Below the pieces are notes generated by a model. The model saw nothing but the letters and a program-made list of their open reading frames with translations, was not told where the DNA came from and did no database searches. A program made the position numbers and the translations under genes. Below are positions 53,013 to 63,059 of a stretch of DNA of 64,000 nucleotides, piece after piece (the first letter of the stretch is position 1; every line of letters begins with the position of its first letter). The DNA is taken from positions 9,052,001-9,116,000 of the forward strand of contig NC_003076.8 of assembly GCF_000001735.4 (NCBI RefSeq), written 5' to 3'. This DNA comes from Arabidopsis thaliana (taxonomy: Eukaryota; Streptophyta; Magnoliopsida; Brassicales; Brassicaceae).

Positions 53013-53477
53013 TTAGCTCCAACTTTTCTTGAGGACATCATGTTCAATATACACATTCCACCTTTCGTTACCATACTTGTTACTAAAAAATTTGGTCTTC
53101 CATTGTCTCAAGTAGAGTCCGTCCTTCTTAACGACCCAAGTGCATTTTCTCCTGTCCCCACACTCTTGTTTTAACTCCCATGACGCTACTAGCTGCTTAT
53201 CCACGCGTCCATACGCTGTACGGAAGTGGCAGTAGAAGTAGGTGTGGAATAGTGAAATGGCGAAGGACCAGTCCTTGTACTGGCCTGGCCAGTTCTGTCG
53301 CCACCCGAAATCGTTATCGCGGGACCAGCATTTGTACACAAGCTTCCTGTACCTTCCTGATAGCTCGTTCCTGATCTCCAGTTGAAATCCATGGGAGTGA
53401 GTCACCATCATTATGGTGATGATAAGTATAAGAACAAGGTTCCCGTTGAGGGTTTTGGGAATCTTATTAGTTCCCAT
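53013..53477 (-). CDS. S1-type self-incompatibility-homologue secreted protein
   Basis: Single exon, 154 aa. A hydrophobic signal segment (NLVLILIITIMMVTHSHG) precedes FQLEIRNELSG. S1 markers follow: YKCWSRDNDFGWR, FYCHFRTAYG, ECGDRRKCTWVVKKDGLYLR. The four Cys match the two disulfides expected for the fold. Probably AT5G26060. Confidence 0.9.
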   Translation of the reverse strand: MGTNKIPKTLNGNLVLILIITIMMVTHSHGFQLEIRNELSGRYRKLVYKCWSRDNDFGWRQNWPGQYKDWSFAISLFHTYFYCHFRTAYGRVDKQLVASWELKQECGDRRKCTWVVKKDGLYLRQWKTKFFSNKYGNERWNVYIEHDVLKKSWS

Positions 53478-53689
53478 TTGTGTAATTCTGATTTTGTTCG
53501 TTGTTCTTTAATTTTTGCTCACTCGATTTTGTTTTTCGATTTCTTGACGTTGATAGCGTTAGTACAGAGACTACTATTTTTAGACATGTAACGGCTAAGG
53601 ATTCAGTTATTGCCGCATCCACAACTTTGTTACTGTTTTTAGACATGTAACCTGTCAAGGGGAGGAACAAGTCATTCTCCTACATCCAC

Positions 53690-55262
53690 ATTTCTACTAT
53701 TTTTTGTTGAATTATTTTTATTTTAATAACCCCAATAAAAACTGTACATTAATCATAAAGGTTTATTCGGTTTAGCTTGTTGGCGTTGTTGGCTTGTTGC
53801 AAAAATCTACTTTCCGAGAAGAGAATGGCCTTTTAAACTAAATGCAATGCGTGGTGTGTTAGTAGTGAGTTAGTCATTAATTTATAGATTTCTATGTACG
53901 TCAGCTTTTCTAGGTTAATTATGTCACCCCTTGCTCTTTTGTACTTTGGAAGAAAGGCATGCGTAACATGTCTGAAAAACATCAATCAACATAATTTATT
54001 TTTCAAAGTAAGTAGCTTTGTAAAATCCAAAAAGAATATCATTTTTTCTTAATAAGTACTTAATAGTTGATACTATTGGTTAAGCAAGCATATCATTTAG
54101 AGGGAGGCCTTGATAAGCAAAAGAAGAGAAGTTTTAAAATCCAAACAAAAGGCAAAGCCAGCTTAACCAGTTGACTAACAAAAACTAATATTGATCAGTA
54201 CTTAATTACTAATATATATTTGAAAATTACGATCTTGAATAAATCCTAAAGTTAGTGGGAAGCCTCTAAGAGAACTTTCAAGGACTATATATGAAAAACA
54301 TAGTTGATATATTCTAAGGATCTCAACATTAGCCTGAAAAATGGTGTCTCTAGGACTTTCCTTCACTCTAGTTTTTCTCTTGGCAATCTTATTCACAGTT
54401 GCTGAAGCTAACAACAACAGAAAACTCTTGAAAACTCCCACTAACTACCAACCACTATATTCTCCTTCTCCATCGCCTTATCGGTCTCCAGTTACTCTTC
54501 CTCCTCCTCCTCCACATCCGGCTTATTCTCGTCCGGTTGCTCTTCCTCCCACACTTCCGATTCCTCATCCTTCTCCTCATGCTGAAAGATTCTACTACAG
54601 GCAATCTCCTCCACCTCCCTCCGGAAAACCTTGGTGGTGGTTGTTGTAGGCTTTAACTCAGGACAAGATATTTTCAATGTCTTAAAACATGAGGAGTGCA
54701 TTATTAATTTCTTAACTTGGTTTTGATGTTTCTCATTTTTCCTTGAGGTATTTCTATTTTGTAATGTGAGTGAAGTTTTTATCCACGGGGTTAATTAGTT
54801 CAATCCTTTTTCGTGGTTTTGCATGTATTTTTGTCATTTTGATTCTATAAATTTCTTCAACTCACTCGCATGTTCTTGACAAAACAAAAATCTCTTTTTA
54901 CAAGTACTATACATCAATGTGTTGTATTGTTGATCGATTAGTACTTGTTTTTTTTTTCCTTTTTAAAAGGAAGAACCGGACGATATAGAATATGACTTAA
55001 CACAATAACACAAACTCATCAACAACAACAATAAGTAAAAATTCAAATCCATACGCAAGCCTTAAAAAAGGACGAGACAATTAGTCCACCACATGATGCA
55101 AACGACAATGACCAACATGATCGACTAATTAAAAGTTTGTACATATCACAGAAAGAAATTCAACTACTTCTAACATTTTGTTCTGTTTCTTAGGTTTTCT
55201 TTGCCTTTTTTTAGTAAAACTTGTTTTCTCTTTGGTAAGCGACATTACAGAAATGATCTGTC
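53690..55262. repeat. Tandem duplication unit A (contains the first proline-rich gene)
   Basis: Unit A aligns along its length with unit B (55263-57022). Matching points are the upstream block (AGAATGGCC...GTAACATGTCTGAAAAACAT), the gene itself, and the distal 3' flank at 54960-55260. That flank matches 56720-57022, the sequence immediately 3' of the S1-type gene at 57026. The A/B junction is at about 55262. Confidence 0.75.
54341..54649 (+). CDS. Secreted proline-rich (hydroxyproline-rich-type) protein
   Basis: Single exon, 102 aa. Signal peptide MVSLGLSFTLVFLLAILFTVAEA is followed by NNNRKLLKTP. A Pro-rich middle with SPSPYRSP, LPPPPPHP and IPHPSPH motifs leads to the C-terminus FYYRQSPPPPSGKPWWWLL. 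It is a short extensin-like cell-wall-type protein with few Tyr cross-link motifs. Paralogue of 55997-56422 by tandem duplication. Probably AT5G26070. Confidence 0.88.
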   Translation: MVSLGLSFTLVFLLAILFTVAEANNNRKLLKTPTNYQPLYSPSPSPYRSPVTLPPPPPHPAYSRPVALPPTLPIPHPSPHAERFYYRQSPPPPSGKPWWWLL

Positions 55263-57022
55263 TATTATATTTCGTTGAATTATTTTAATTTTTATTAACC
55301 CGTATAAAAACTATACACTAATCATAAGGAGGTTTCATCCGTTTTAGCTTTTTAGGCTTACGGGTTTAAAAATTTACTATGTGAGAAAAGAATGGCCTTT
55401 AAACATATAAGCAATGCCGGGATATGTTAGTGAATAGTGATAGTTAGTCATTTATAGTCGATATTCTTCTACATATGAAATCTTATCAATACCCGCCATT
55501 TCGAATATCAGTTTCTATGTACGTCAGTCTACTCGAATTGTATACTCTAGGCCGGCTTTTCTGGCTAATCAGGTCACTCCTCCTTTTTCGTACTTTTGAA
55601 GAAAGGTAAGCGTAACATGTCTGAAAAACATTATAATTGATCAACGTACTTTACTTTTTAAGTAATTAGCAAAATACTTGTATAATCCAAAAGAGTATAT
55701 TTTTTCTTAATAATTACTTAAAGTTGATACTACTGGTAAAGCAAGCTTAGCATTTAGAGGGAGGCCTTAATAAGCAAAAGAAGAGAAGTTTAAAATGCAA
55801 ACAAGGCAAAGCCAGCTTAACTAGTTGACTAACAAATGCTAATATTCATTACTAAATAGTTGTATTTCTAATATAAACTTGAGAACAAATCTTGAATAAA
55901 TCCTACAGTTAGTGGGGAGCCTCTAAGAGAACTTCCATGGACTATATATATATGTAAACATAATTAAGTCTAAATCTCTGAACATTAACCTGAATAATGG
56001 TGTCTCTAGGAGTTTTCTACACCCTAGTTTTTCTCTTGGCAATCTTATTCACAGTTTCTGAAGCTAACAGCAACAGAAAACTCCTCCAAACTACCACTAA
56101 TTACCAACCGATATATTCTCCTCCTCCACCGCCTTATCGATCTCCAGTTACTATTCCTCCTCCTCCCCCGGTTTATTCTCGTCCGGTTGCTTTTCCTCCT
56201 CCACCTCCAATATATTCTCCTCCTCCTCCTCCGATCTATCCACCTCCAATATATTCTCCTCCTCCTCCTCCAATCTATCCACCTCCAATATATTCTCCTC
56301 CTCCTACTCCAATTTCTCCACCTCCAAAAGTTCATCATCCTGCGCCTCAAGCTCAAAAAGCCTTCTACTATAGGCAATCTCCTCCACCCCCCTCCGGACA
56401 ACCTTGGTGGTGGTTGCTGTAGGCGGTAATATATTTCTAATGTCATAAAACATGCTTAGTGCATTACTATTGTCTTTGGTTTTGATGTTTCTCAGTTTTC
56501 TTTGATGTATTTCTATTTTGTAATTGTAATGTGAGTGAATTTTTAATCTTCTCGGTTTGTTCAATTCTTTTTCGTGTTTTTTTTTTTTTTGTACTTTTGA
56601 TACTATAAATGTCTTCATGTCACGCGCATATGTTTATTGACAAAAACAATTTCTTGTTTTACTACACATCAAATGTGCAGTTTTGTTGATCGATTAGGAC
56701 TTCGTTTTTTCTTTCCATCAAAGATAGAAAGAACAAGATATAGAATATGTAAGCCGTAAAAATTATATTTCAAAAAGAATAAATTAAATCCATACGCAAG
56801 CCGAAAGAAAGGAACGAGACAATTAGCCTACCACATGATACAAATTAAACGAAAATGACCAATACGATCGATTCAATACCATCTGTAGATAAAAAAATTT
56901 TGTACATATCACAAATAAATTCAACTACTTCTAACGTTTTGTTCTCTTTCTTAGGTTTTTCTTTGCCTTTTTTTAGTAAAACGTTTTTGCTACTTTGGTA
57001 AGCGACATTACAGAAATGATCT
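55263..57022. repeat. Tandem duplication unit B (contains the second proline-rich gene)
   Basis: Partner of unit A at 53690-55262. The unit ends at the stop codon of the S1-type gene at 57026. Confidence 0.75.
55997..56422 (+). CDS. Secreted proline-rich (extensin-like) protein
   Basis: Single exon, 141 aa. Signal peptide MVSLGVFYTLVFLLAILFTVSEA. The Pro-rich core has YSPPPPPYRSP and three units of IYSPPPPPIYPPP type, then the C-terminal FYYRQSPPPPSGQPWWWLL. SPPPP is a hydroxyproline-glycosylation motif and YSPPPPP motifs may cross-link. The core is expanded by about 40 residues relative to the paralogue at 54341. Probably AT5G26080. Reverse-strand ORFs over the gene are composition artefacts. 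Confidence 0.9.
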   Translation: MVSLGVFYTLVFLLAILFTVSEANSNRKLLQTTTNYQPIYSPPPPPYRSPVTIPPPPPVYSRPVAFPPPPPIYSPPPPPIYPPPIYSPPPPPIYPPPIYSPPPTPISPPPKVHHPAPQAQKAFYYRQSPPPPSGQPWWWLL

Positions 57023-57025
57023 GTC

Positions 57026-57634
57026 CTAATCATCGTCTTTCTCGTCCTCATCAGCATCTTTGTCACCGTGTAACCTGGTGCGGTTGTTGTCTTCGTGTAA
57101 CCTGGTGCGGTTGTTAGTGCGTTCCCGCAAAGCCTTTAGCTGTCGTGGAGACCACGCCTTCCATGGCTCGACAAGCTTGTCAACAGGCCTCACGAACTCA
57201 AGAAATCTTAAGAAAATATTGTGCGGATAATAGGTCTCAAAACCAACGAAGTATACACCATTCGGCCTAATGACATATTTACACAAATGCCCTCCGCACA
57301 ACGTAGATGTCATCGACAATGTCTTAATTTCGACGTCCGCTGTCCCTTGGCTTGACTTGAATTCACAACGGTGGATGACCACGCCTGTTCCAAATGGTGG
57401 GACTTCGAAATCCCATGTAAATTCTGCCGTGGGAATCGATACGTGCCACCGAAGGGATTTGTCATAAGCCTTGCACCGGTAGAGAACCGATGGACGTTTC
57501 AAGCCAAACATTTCGTTCTTCATCATTAGCGTGAAACCCACGTCTCCTGCCATCGAATCCCCTTGAAATATGATAGCTTGTAATACAAGACACCAAACTA
57601 GGGCTTTAATCGCAACACTATTTTCCCCTCTCAT
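57026..57634 (-). CDS. S1-type self-incompatibility-homologue protein with charged tail
   Basis: Single exon, 202 aa, longer than the usual 130-150 aa. Signal region KALVWCLVLQAIIFQGDSMAG, then FTLMMKNEMFGLKRPSVLYRC, HRCEFKSSQGTADVEI, and a Cys pair in TLCGGHLCKYVIRPNGVYF. The C-terminus is an extension with a duplicated NNRTRLH(E/G)D unit and an acidic end (DADEDEKDDD). NxT sequons in the repeat could be glycosylated. The stop abuts the edge of duplication unit B. Confidence 0.85.
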   Translation of the reverse strand: MRGENSVAIKALVWCLVLQAIIFQGDSMAGDVGFTLMMKNEMFGLKRPSVLYRCKAYDKSLRWHVSIPTAEFTWDFEVPPFGTGVVIHRCEFKSSQGTADVEIKTLSMTSTLCGGHLCKYVIRPNGVYFVGFETYYPHNIFLRFLEFVRPVDKLVEPWKAWSPRQLKALRERTNNRTRLHEDNNRTRLHGDKDADEDEKDDD

Positions 57635-57639
57635 TTTCT

Positions 57640-59135
57640 TCTTCTTCTTCCTCTTTTGTTATAAAAACTTTCTCCAATTCTAAACTAGAGCTTTAATGGC
57701 AACACAAGTTTTTCTTTTCCTTTTTTTCTTCTGTTGGTTTTCTTTCTTGATGACACTTCAATTTTCTTTTGGTTTTATATATTTACAAAGAAAACGAAAC
57801 ATTATGGAAGGAAATTAGTTTTGTAGCTACTAACGAGATAACCGATTCCAAAAAAAATCAGTGTATATAGTCGGATAATAATAAAAGAGACCTAAGTTAT
57901 CTCTAACAATGTAGTAATTAGTGATACCAATTGATTTGTTACAGCAAACATTATAAAGAAAACAACATTATTGTTAGGAATTTCTAACAGTATTTTCCGG
58001 TGATGTGTAAATTTTCCTACACGTTTATGTTAGTTGCGCTAAAGCTTGTATTTGGTACTCAAATTTAGTTTTCCGTTATACCATCGGACGTTAAACATTA
58101 AAATAGTTATTAGGGGTTAGGGAATAATAAAAAAAAAACTTAACATCGAATATGACTTTGATGTAAATAGATCTTTCTCAAAAAAAAAAAATGATCAAAT
58201 CGGTTTACAGGAAAAAAAATCGGTTTATGAAAGAAAATGTATCCAAATTTCACGTTTAACGCCGTTAAATATTTTATAAAAAAATTCATGAGGTCATTTT
58301 GATTATCTTTATCTAAACGAAATTGCTATCATTCTTTACATGAATATGATGACTTGAGTTTATCAAACACTACAAATACTCAAATTATCGATGCCCATAT
58401 TTTCGGTTAAAAGATTAAAATATGTTTTTGAATTCATATTAGTGATGGATTTCTTTCGTCATGACATGTTTTTTCATCAAAAAAAATTCATTCATTGTAA
58501 AATATACTTACAAAATTAAAAATGAATATATTCTATTTAAATGATTTAAATTTTCAATTTTGCAACGGATGCCAAATTTAAAATAAATAATCTAAAAATA
58601 ATTAACAACACGGTTTACCAACGGTGAATCGTTAGACAACGATCGATGGTTTATAAGCATCACTTTACCGGTGAATCCTTAGACGACGGTCTACACTCAA
58701 AAGTATGTCATCATATGAGTATTTTCGCTAAATAATAAAACTTAAATGATAAAACCTATTCAAAATTATCTAAATATCTTTTTCATCAATAATAAATTTT
58801 TTGGCATGTTTATTTTAATTTATCTATTTTAAGGATCAATATAGTTCGTTTATTTAAAGAAAAATATTTCAGAATAAAAAACAGAAGATCAAAAATTTGG
58901 AAATTAACTGAAATTTCTAACATTCTTGCAATTATACAAACTAAAATGTAAACTTGTAAAGTGTAATAATATAATGGGGATCAAATATTTCCAAAAAAAA
59001 AATGCACACTAACGAAATATAAACAAAATTCCTTTAAACATATATATAACTCAATTGTAATGTTCATCAGAATTTTTTTAACAAAGTCCTCCCTTTGAAA
59101 CTACAATGCCATATGGATGGTTTACCCTTATGGGC
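57640..59135. other. Intergenic DNA
   Basis: AT-rich. Short direct repeats of GGTGAATC(G/C)(T)TAGAC(A/G)ACG occur at 58623-58645 and 58669-58690. No gene. Confidence 0.4.
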
Positions 59136-59141
59136 ACTAAA

Positions 59142-59690
59142 TCATTGTGAACCTGAGGATCGACGTCCGCTGGCCTGGCCCCCACTGCTACGACTGGTGC
59201 GTCGTGGCCAAGGCTTCCACTTAGCTTCGAGGTATTTCTTTGGTATCAGCCTTGGATACCGCTCCTCAAAATTCCATTCTTTACCATCAAACATTATCCC
59301 TTCCGGTGTAACCTCATGAACCGCACATGCCTTTCTAAAATTACAAATCTCAGCATCAATCGCGGTCATACGGATATCGACATCTACTGTACCAAGCACT
59401 GACCGGAAATGGCAGCGGTGAATCTCCTCCTCCAGTTTTTGGCCGCCTTCCAAGAGTACATGGAAGGAATGGCCGAATGGTGGCCTTAGGGCTCGTCGCC
59501 ATCCATAATCGAGGCCACTATTAATAGCTTGACAGTGGTAAACGATCTCTGGACGTTTCAAGCCTTGCATTCCATTTCGTATTTTCAGCTCCGTTGTGAC
59601 GAAATGTGACCTCCCGGCGTAGGAGACCACGGTGACGTGAACTACGAGCAACCACACAAGGGTTCTTATCAATTTATGATTAAACGTCAT
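59142..59690 (-). CDS. S1-type self-incompatibility-homologue protein with basic Ser/Arg tail
   Basis: Single exon, 182 aa. Signal peptide (RTLVWLLVVHVTVVSYAG), ELKIRNGMQGLKRPEIVYHC, LDYGWRRAL, IHRCHFRSVLGTVDVDI, and a Cys pair in EICNFRKACAVHEVTPEGI. The C-terminal tail is basic and low-complexity (PRRTSRSSGGQASGRRSSG). It shares the GLKRP and HRC.F words with the gene at 57026, so the two are close paralogues. Confidence 0.87.
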   Translation of the reverse strand: MTFNHKLIRTLVWLLVVHVTVVSYAGRSHFVTTELKIRNGMQGLKRPEIVYHCQAINSGLDYGWRRALRPPFGHSFHVLLEGGQKLEEEIHRCHFRSVLGTVDVDIRMTAIDAEICNFRKACAVHEVTPEGIMFDGKEWNFEERYPRLIPKKYLEAKWKPWPRRTSRSSGGQASGRRSSGSQ

Positions 59691-59699
59691 GACTTTGTT

Positions 59700-60780
59700 T
59701 TCCCTTGTCGTGAGAATTCTCCTCGTTTAGTTACCTTTGGTTTTTGGGATTTGGCTTGTTCTTCATGCTAAGTTTTTAAAAACGTTCTGAAAACTGAAAT
59801 CTGTTGCAAAGGCCATATAAACATTTGTTGTTATTTTTCTTGTCGACATTTAGCTTTCATATGACAAAAAGCCACAAATATTAGTCCATAAGAATGTTAA
59901 AATAACGGAATCGGTACTTTGTAAAATTTATCCTTTTTTTAGTTAGAAACTGTTTTTACATATGATTGTTTCAACGTCTTAAACATTTACGACTGTGTTT
60001 TTGCCAACATTTACAATCCTTTTACAGTTTTACCTTTGTATTTAAATTTACATTTTTAAAAAATTTGCGTTCTATAACAAATATAAAATATGTTTTAAGA
60101 AGAGTTCTGAAAAAGACAAATTTATGAAGAGTTACAATAAAAAGACATAACCCTATAAGGCTATAATGCATTTATTCGGATTATTACTATTACATAAATT
60201 ATATGTTTCTTTCAATTTTTTTACCTAAATTACAAGGAAAACTAGTTTAGATTTTGTAGTTTGAGTCGAAAAATCATATGGTTGTTCCAATTGTTGATCA
60301 ATTTTATAAATTATTTTTCAAAGTTAATTTACCTTTTTCTAGTGATCCTTTAAATTTGATTCCTATTGTTTTATATTTTAAAATTTTATTTTATGTACTA
60401 CAAACATATCTAGTTTGAGTGATTAGTGGTCAATTATTATCACTTTTAATATGTTGGTTATATATATTGAGTGATGCTGTTTTGAATGGATCTTTTTTTT
60501 TCCGGCAAAGTTTTGAATGGATCTAGATTATAATTTTTTTGTGTTTGTTTTGTTAACGGACATGTATATGCATAATGTAGGTTTGAACCCGGGTATCACG
60601 ATAGCACTAATATAAACCATTACGTTACATTACATGGACCATAAACTATACCATATATTTAAAAGTTTAAGAGATGTCACAAAAAAATATGCATTCAAGA
60701 AATATGTGCATTGATGTAGCCTATCATTTAATCAAATCAGTATACTTATATTTATATAGTAGAGATACAGTCCGTACAAT
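59700..60780. other. Intergenic DNA with a small target-duplicated insertion
   Basis: AT-rich. See the 15-bp direct repeat at 60479-60524. A possible SINE-like stretch on the minus strand, about 60540-60650, has GTAACGTAATGGTT (A-box-like), GGGTTCAAACC (B-box-like) and a short A tract. Boundaries are not confirmed. Confidence 0.35.
60479..60524. repeat. 15-bp direct repeat around a 16-bp T-rich insertion
   Basis: GTTTTGAATGGATCT occurs at 60479-60493 and 60510-60524. The 16 bases between are a T-run plus CCGGCAAA. This looks like a target-site duplication around an extremely truncated retroposed insertion. Confidence 0.65.
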
Positions 60781-60791
60781 TTCTTACAAAG

Positions 60792-61325
60792 TTAGTTCTT
60801 CAAAATGTTTCTCAATGAAACCTTGGAACTACTGCGTCCTTTGGCAGAGCGTGGATACTGCCGCCATCGAAAGAACTTATTCTCATGCTTGTAATGAACT
60901 CCATCTTTTCTAATTGAGTACTTACAAATATAACTAGGGAAACAATGAGCGGAGAGGTCTGGTTGCATAAAGATATGAAAATTCACAAACCCACGGTTCG
61001 ACCGGAGATGGCAATTTGTGGATGTGAACCTGTCCATACCGTTGTGCTTGAACTTCAGCAAAATGTACCGGTCTCCTGGCTTGCTCTGCCGCCACTTCTT
61101 GGGACCATGAGAGCATACAAAGCCAGCGTTTCCTTTCTTTAGACCGTACAATTCATTGGAGACAACGATATGTGTGACGGTGTCTGGATTTACTTTATAC
61201 TCTGATTTATAATCTTTCCTATATCTCGCCTCCATAGATAAGACAATTGTGGGGAAGTTGGAGATTTGCAGCAGGATTAAGAGGAGAAGGTTTGTCACTA
61301 TGGTTTTGGTATCCATCATCATCAT
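60792..61325 (-). CDS. S1-type self-incompatibility-homologue secreted protein
   Basis: Single exon, 177 aa. Four possible starts lie in MMMMDTK. The signal segment is TNLLLLILLQISNFPTIVLS. The mature part has a longer charged lead (EARYRKDYKSEYKVNPDTVT), then HIVVSNELYGLKKGNAGFVC, STNCHLRSNRGFVNFHI and a Cys pair in AHCFPSYICKYSIRKDGVHY. The SNELYGLKK word resembles the gene at 57026. Fifth and most distal member of the cluster. Confidence 0.87.
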   Translation of the reverse strand: MMMMDTKTIVTNLLLLILLQISNFPTIVLSMEARYRKDYKSEYKVNPDTVTHIVVSNELYGLKKGNAGFVCSHGPKKWRQSKPGDRYILLKFKHNGMDRFTSTNCHLRSNRGFVNFHIFMQPDLSAHCFPSYICKYSIRKDGVHYKHENKFFRWRQYPRSAKGRSSSKVSLRNILKN

Positions 61326-61329
61326 CTTA

Positions 61330-62820
61330 AGAGGAGAAGTTCTTTAATTGTTTTTATTTTATATCTTCAATATATAAATTTCGGTTTCGGATTGTTTCAC
61401 TTGTGAAAACTAGAAACGGATCTACTTTATTTATTACATGTATTCACTAACGGGCTATTTAGTGTAAAACTGTTTATTGTTGATGATAAATGATTTATAA
61501 CTGTTTAACTTGTTATTAATACGTTATTTTTTTTTTTTGTAAATTTAATTGTGGTTGCTAAAATGAAAGAGGGAAGCAAGTGAGGTCACAAAACCAATCA
61601 GTTAACCGGCAATCCGGCATGTACTAGTTAGGAAATTAGGGGTTTTAAGGATATTTCGTTACCACTTCGTTACAAAAAAGTTATTATATGTAAGAAAGCA
61701 AAAGCAAAAGAAAAGGTAGAATTTTGTTGATGATATGTCATTGTGACAGTGATAAAAAAAAGTTATTGATATGTTGTTGTAAGAGTGATTTGGTGAAGTT
61801 TATGTTGTTGTTTCAAATGATGCCTTTCAAGGAGATAAAGAGAACTCAATATATTTATATATAACTAAAGCATAGCATGAATAACTAGTGCATATACTCA
61901 ACATAAATGGATTTGGACACAGGCCTCTAAAGTCCTAAGCACGGCACTGGTCTCAAACACTCTTGTTCCTGGACTTGATGCGGCGACCGGACTACAGAAT
62001 ATTGAAGATGATTGTGTTTTAGATTGATTCTGAAATCTGAATGATAGATACTGATTTGACGTTGATAAACTCCTTATGTTTCAATTCACGCCTTATGTTT
62101 TATTACATTTTTACGTTGTTATCTTATAGGATTTCTATTTAATTTGTTGAGGTAAATTAAGTTTGTTGTGTTATTTCATGGTATATATATAACATTATTT
62201 TCAATTCAAGATATTATAACGCACCTACAAAATTTTGTTTTGACATCTCCGCATTAAATCAAATGATACAAACTTTGAGTACTTTTAAGTCGTTCTTATC
62301 TATAAAAAAATTACTTCTAAACTTAAGTTATTTTTAATCTTTGAGTTACTTTGAATCGTCTAATTTTTAAGATAATTAATGATTTATAAAAAAATTGACA
62401 AAAACTAAGCAAAACATAAGAAAAACATTGAAATATAGACAAGAATAGCATACACATGACAAGAATATAAATGATTACTGTTTTTTTTGTTTGTTTTTTC
62501 TCCTGTCAATTGTGTTTATTTTCATCATTTTACGTAACTGTTTATGTTTTATTATTAATTAAGTTAAAATTTCTATTAATTGTAAGTATTACTAGATATA
62601 AATATTTATAGATTAAATGCGCCTCTTATGTTTTAATTCTAAAAAGAATCATGTTTTCGTTTAGGTGGATTTTATATGATGAGAAAAACTCTAATTATAT
62701 ATTTGATTTCTGAAAATAAAATTGTCATTTTTTAAATGATTATGCGTCACTATAATTAGCATAAGCTCTGTATTAATTAGGATAAGTTGTTTTCTTCTTC
62801 GCCCCCAACTGATTTAGTAA
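61330..62820. other. Intergenic DNA
   Basis: AT-rich. 61910-61985 is less AT-biased (CACAGGCCTCTAAAGTCC...) and may be an old repeat, but no boundary is visible. Confidence 0.35.
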
Positions 62821-62888
62821 ATATTTTAATAGTAAATGAGATCAAGAAGCCAAAATACATGAATTGAAGAGAGCTTGAAATGGCTTAC

Positions 62889-63020
62889 TTCTGTAATCGA
62901 TTCCCTATGGAAGTCCACAAAAACTGAGCTGTCCTTGTTTCCTTGTTCTGCTTGGACTCTATCAGTCATGAGCTCATGAACAAGATCGTTAATCGTTGGC
63001 GGTTCACTTCGAGCAATCAT
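62889..63020 (-). pseudogene. Unrecognised exon-like ORF
   Basis: 44 codons from an ATG, starting MIARSEPPTINDLVHELMTD and ending ..FHRESITE directly before a GTAAGC donor. The composition is protein-like and contrasts with the AT-rich flanks. No following exon was found to the left. It may be a gene fragment or the first exon of a very small gene. I do not recognise the family. Confidence 0.3.
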
Positions 63021-63059
63021 GTGATGATACACAATAAAAAATATGAATACTGTGTGCTA

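Noticed and set aside
53180..53392. Plus- and minus-strand ORFs over the S1-type gene at 53013-53477
   Set aside because: Overlapping frames of a gene with a clear signal peptide and S1 motifs. No independent support.
56045..56446. 133-codon minus-strand ORF, rich in Arg and Trp
   Set aside because: It is the reverse complement of the CCT/CCA-rich proline-repeat gene at 55997-56422. Its composition is an artefact of the repeats.
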